DNA of 64,000 nt from an uncultured Succinatimonas sp. (lineage in GTDB: Bacteria; Pseudomonadota; Gammaproteobacteria; Enterobacterales; Succinivibrionaceae): NCBI RefSeq assembly GCF_905203285.1, contig NZ_CAJKVK010000001.1, positions 1 through 64,000 on the forward strand, read 5' to 3'. The number at the start of each line of letters is the position of its first letter. The stretch's first letter is position 1. Below the pieces are notes generated by a model. The model was not told the origin of the DNA. It worked only from the letters and a program-made list of their open reading frames with translations, and searched no databases. Shown here piece by piece: positions 63,681 through 64,000 of this stretch. The position numbers were made by a program, and so were the translations under genes.

Positions 63681-64000
63681 ATGCCGAAGCGTACACATGA
63701 AGAAGCCTTGCAGACTAAAAAACAAATAATGGATGCAGCCGTTACTTTGTTCTCTTCAAAAGGTTATGAAAAAACCAGTTTATCGGACGTTGCCCGAGCT
63801 GCTGGTGTTACGCGCGGTGCTATTTATTGGCATTTTGAGAATAAAGGGGAGCTTTTAATTGAGTTGCTGCAGGCAATTGCCAAGGATAAAAATTTGGTTG
63901 AGCCGCTGCTTGATTCAGCCAAAGAAAGTGAATTTGACCCTTTAGGCTGTATCCGTAAATGGCTTTATGCTCACGGTACTGAAGCTAATTTATTGTTTGT
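63681..64000 (+). CDS. TetR/AcrR-family repressor, 3' partial
   Basis: The first 106 or so residues are visible; the window ends inside the gene. The N-terminal TetR helix-turn-helix is clear: KKQIMDAAVTLFSSKGYEKTSLSDVARAAGVTRGAIYWHFENKGELL, with the AcrR-like sequence RGAIYWHF. It faces the acrAB-like operon across two matching palindromes, so it is the likely local repressor. The ligand-binding domain continues beyond the window. Confidence 0.92.
   Translation, partial: MPKRTHEEALQTKKQIMDAAVTLFSSKGYEKTSLSDVARAAGVTRGAIYWHFENKGELLIELLQAIAKDKNLVEPLLDSAKESEFDPLGCIRKWLYAHGTEANLLF

Noticed and set aside
1..64000. CRISPR array, rRNA genes, prophage block, replication origin
   Set aside because: No regularly spaced repeats, no rRNA sequence, no run of phage structural genes and no DnaA-box cluster were seen.

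Overview
The window looks like a chromosomal segment of an anaerobic gammaproteobacterium, most plausibly a member of the Succinivibrionaceae (Aeromonadales). This is inferred from three things. The housekeeping gene order is gammaproteobacterial: recA-recX-alaS-csrA-tRNA-Ser, def-fmt-rsmB-trkA facing yrdD-purE-tsaC-aroE-rsmJ, and ilvY facing ilvC. The proteins resemble E. coli homologues. There is also menaquinone synthesis, TRAP transport and flavodoxin. No 16S gene or other direct taxonomic marker is present.

Layout. 1-1355: the end of a dTDP-rhamnose locus (rfbA, cut by the window edge, and rfbC). 1414-2479: a glyoxalase-like gene and an araC-type regulator placed head to head, both missing their 5' ends at the same junction. 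2770-7435: tRNA-Ser(GCU), csrA, alaS, recX and recA, with a perfect 11-bp-arm palindrome over the predicted recA promoter. 7548-10748: an Fsr-type exporter and RNase II. 10910-14736: menA, trkH and trkA. 14733-21052: rsmB, fmt and def leftward, then yrdD, purE, tsaC, aroE and rsmJ rightward. 21198-26962: a catabolic cluster of a LacI regulator, a two-subunit transketolase and a DctPQM TRAP transporter, with LacI-type operators and a CRP-like site. 27079-27600: a YoeB-like toxin (apparent CTG start) and its antitoxin. 27845-30516: a ModA-like binding protein and a sugar symporter fused to a PTS EIIA domain. 30602-34624: glmS, glmU and lgt. 34688-35819: a small membrane protein and an Sfp-type phosphopantetheinyl transferase. 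36057-37511: an IS4-family transposase. 37770-38300: a second toxin-antitoxin pair. 38548-42216: dnaE. 42310-45626: an MFS exporter, a YagE-like aldolase and an IclR regulator, with a 36-bp operator-like dyad on the aldolase promoter. 45732-48300: ilvY and ilvC. 48377-50228: an AT-rich two-gene insert. 50277-54962: rep, a primase-like gene and tcdA. 55086-55263: tRNA-Arg(CCG) and tRNA-Leu(CAG). 55389-58731: an NSS transporter, a flavodoxin and an internally duplicated protein of unknown function. 58787-64000: an AcrAB-like efflux pump and the start of its divergent TetR/AcrR regulator, with two matching operators.

Most of the window is ordinary core genome. The best candidate for an undescribed system is the AT-rich pair at 48377-50228: an ABC/SMC-like ATPase with a small partner that carries a PD-(D/E)XK-like residue pattern. 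It is inserted between ilvC and rep and resembles a two-gene defence module. Other notable items are the primase-like gene with a long acidic linker next to rep, the symporter-EIIA(type 2) fusion, the duplicated 380-residue orphan, and several regulatory palindromes that can be paired with the regulator beside them.
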